NCBI GenBank assembly: GCA_917880885.1
Contig: OU862907.1
Span: 71,357,072 to 71,421,071, forward strand
Length of the DNA stretch: 64,000 nt
Source: Limnephilus marmoratus
Taxonomy: Eukaryota; Arthropoda; Insecta; Trichoptera; Limnephilidae
Direction: 5' to 3'
Positions 63,776-64,000 of this stretch are shown piece after piece. Within the stretch, counting starts at the first letter, position 1, and each line of letters starts with the position of its first letter. The notes beneath the pieces are model-generated. The model was not told where the DNA came from and searched no databases. It saw only the letters and a list, made by a program, of their open reading frames with translations. The translations under genes were made by a program, and so were the position numbers.

Positions 63776-64000
63776 TCAGAAGCAAACGCAGCTGGATCAA
63801 CTCTGGTATTTGTATACTCTGTCCTTCTCCAACAAGCCATAAAATAAATTTGGGCTAGAGATATATGTTTTGGGTATTTTTGTAAATTATGTGACAGTGA
63901 CCAATCAACATACAGATCGAGTTCGAATGGTACACGATACCGAAATAAAAAAGACAGACATACTGACATAATAGTACTATCATAAACGCGGAGGAATGGG

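Overview
The window looks like insect nuclear DNA, most likely from a moth or butterfly. The evidence is spliced zinc-finger genes with GT-AG introns, a short run of the insect telomere motif TTAGG, and a dense layer of nested transposons typical of Lepidoptera: R4/Dong, CR1/Jockey and RTE-like non-LTR elements, BEL/Pao, piggyBac and mariner. Nothing points to bacteria or an organelle. The order is an inference from the transposon mix.

Host genes. Two paralogous C2H2 zinc-finger genes lie tail to tail. Gene A is on the + strand (exons 5703-5847, 6256-6408, 11205 onward). Gene B is on the - strand (exons 33463-33310, 32267-32115, 31417 downward). Both have two short acidic exons that look like duplicates of each other, each with IKxEP and VKKE motifs of the SUMO-site type, then one exon with a long array of near-identical 28-residue fingers. 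Each array is cut by a single C-to-T nonsense change and then decays, while the sequence past the ancestral stop is still shared. A third decayed finger array lies at 14.8-15.4 kb, and a fourth is inside a DNA transposon at 19.7-22.0 kb.

Layout. 0-2.5 kb: 3' part of a CR1/Jockey-like LINE. 2.6-4.4 kb: a MITE and a modular tandem repeat. 5.5-13.2 kb: gene A, with a two-ORF LINE in intron 2 whose ORF1/ORF2 junction carries a perfect -1 slippery heptamer. 13.2-16.2 kb: dispersed repeats, an R4/Dong 3' end and a finger relic. 16.2-22.8 kb: a BEL/Pao element on the - strand, broken by an RTE tail and a DNA transposon. 22.9-29.3 kb: LINE relics, a mariner and repeats. 29.4-33.6 kb: gene B. 33.9-35.6 kb: a fold-back element with an exact 8-bp target duplication. 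36-43.9 kb: sparse, with a tRNA-like sequence and an internally deleted piggyBac inside the YADD motif of an RT relic. 44.0-46.7 kb: R4/Dong element with an open RT-endonuclease ORF and a 5' inversion scar. 46.7-52.6 kb: CR1-like LINE (-) with intact ORF1 and ORF2. 52.9-57.3 kb: RTE fragment, a second piggyBac-like element and a Jockey relic carrying two DNA insertions. 57.5-63.7 kb: repeats and a second CR1-like LINE with intact ORF2.

At least ten copies or fragments of one noncoding dispersed repeat (called family A here) occur in both orientations. The most unusual signals are the paralogous finger genes and their shared decay, the slippery site, the long open frames bridging ORF1 and ORF2 in both CR1-like LINEs, and the transposon holding a fossil finger array.
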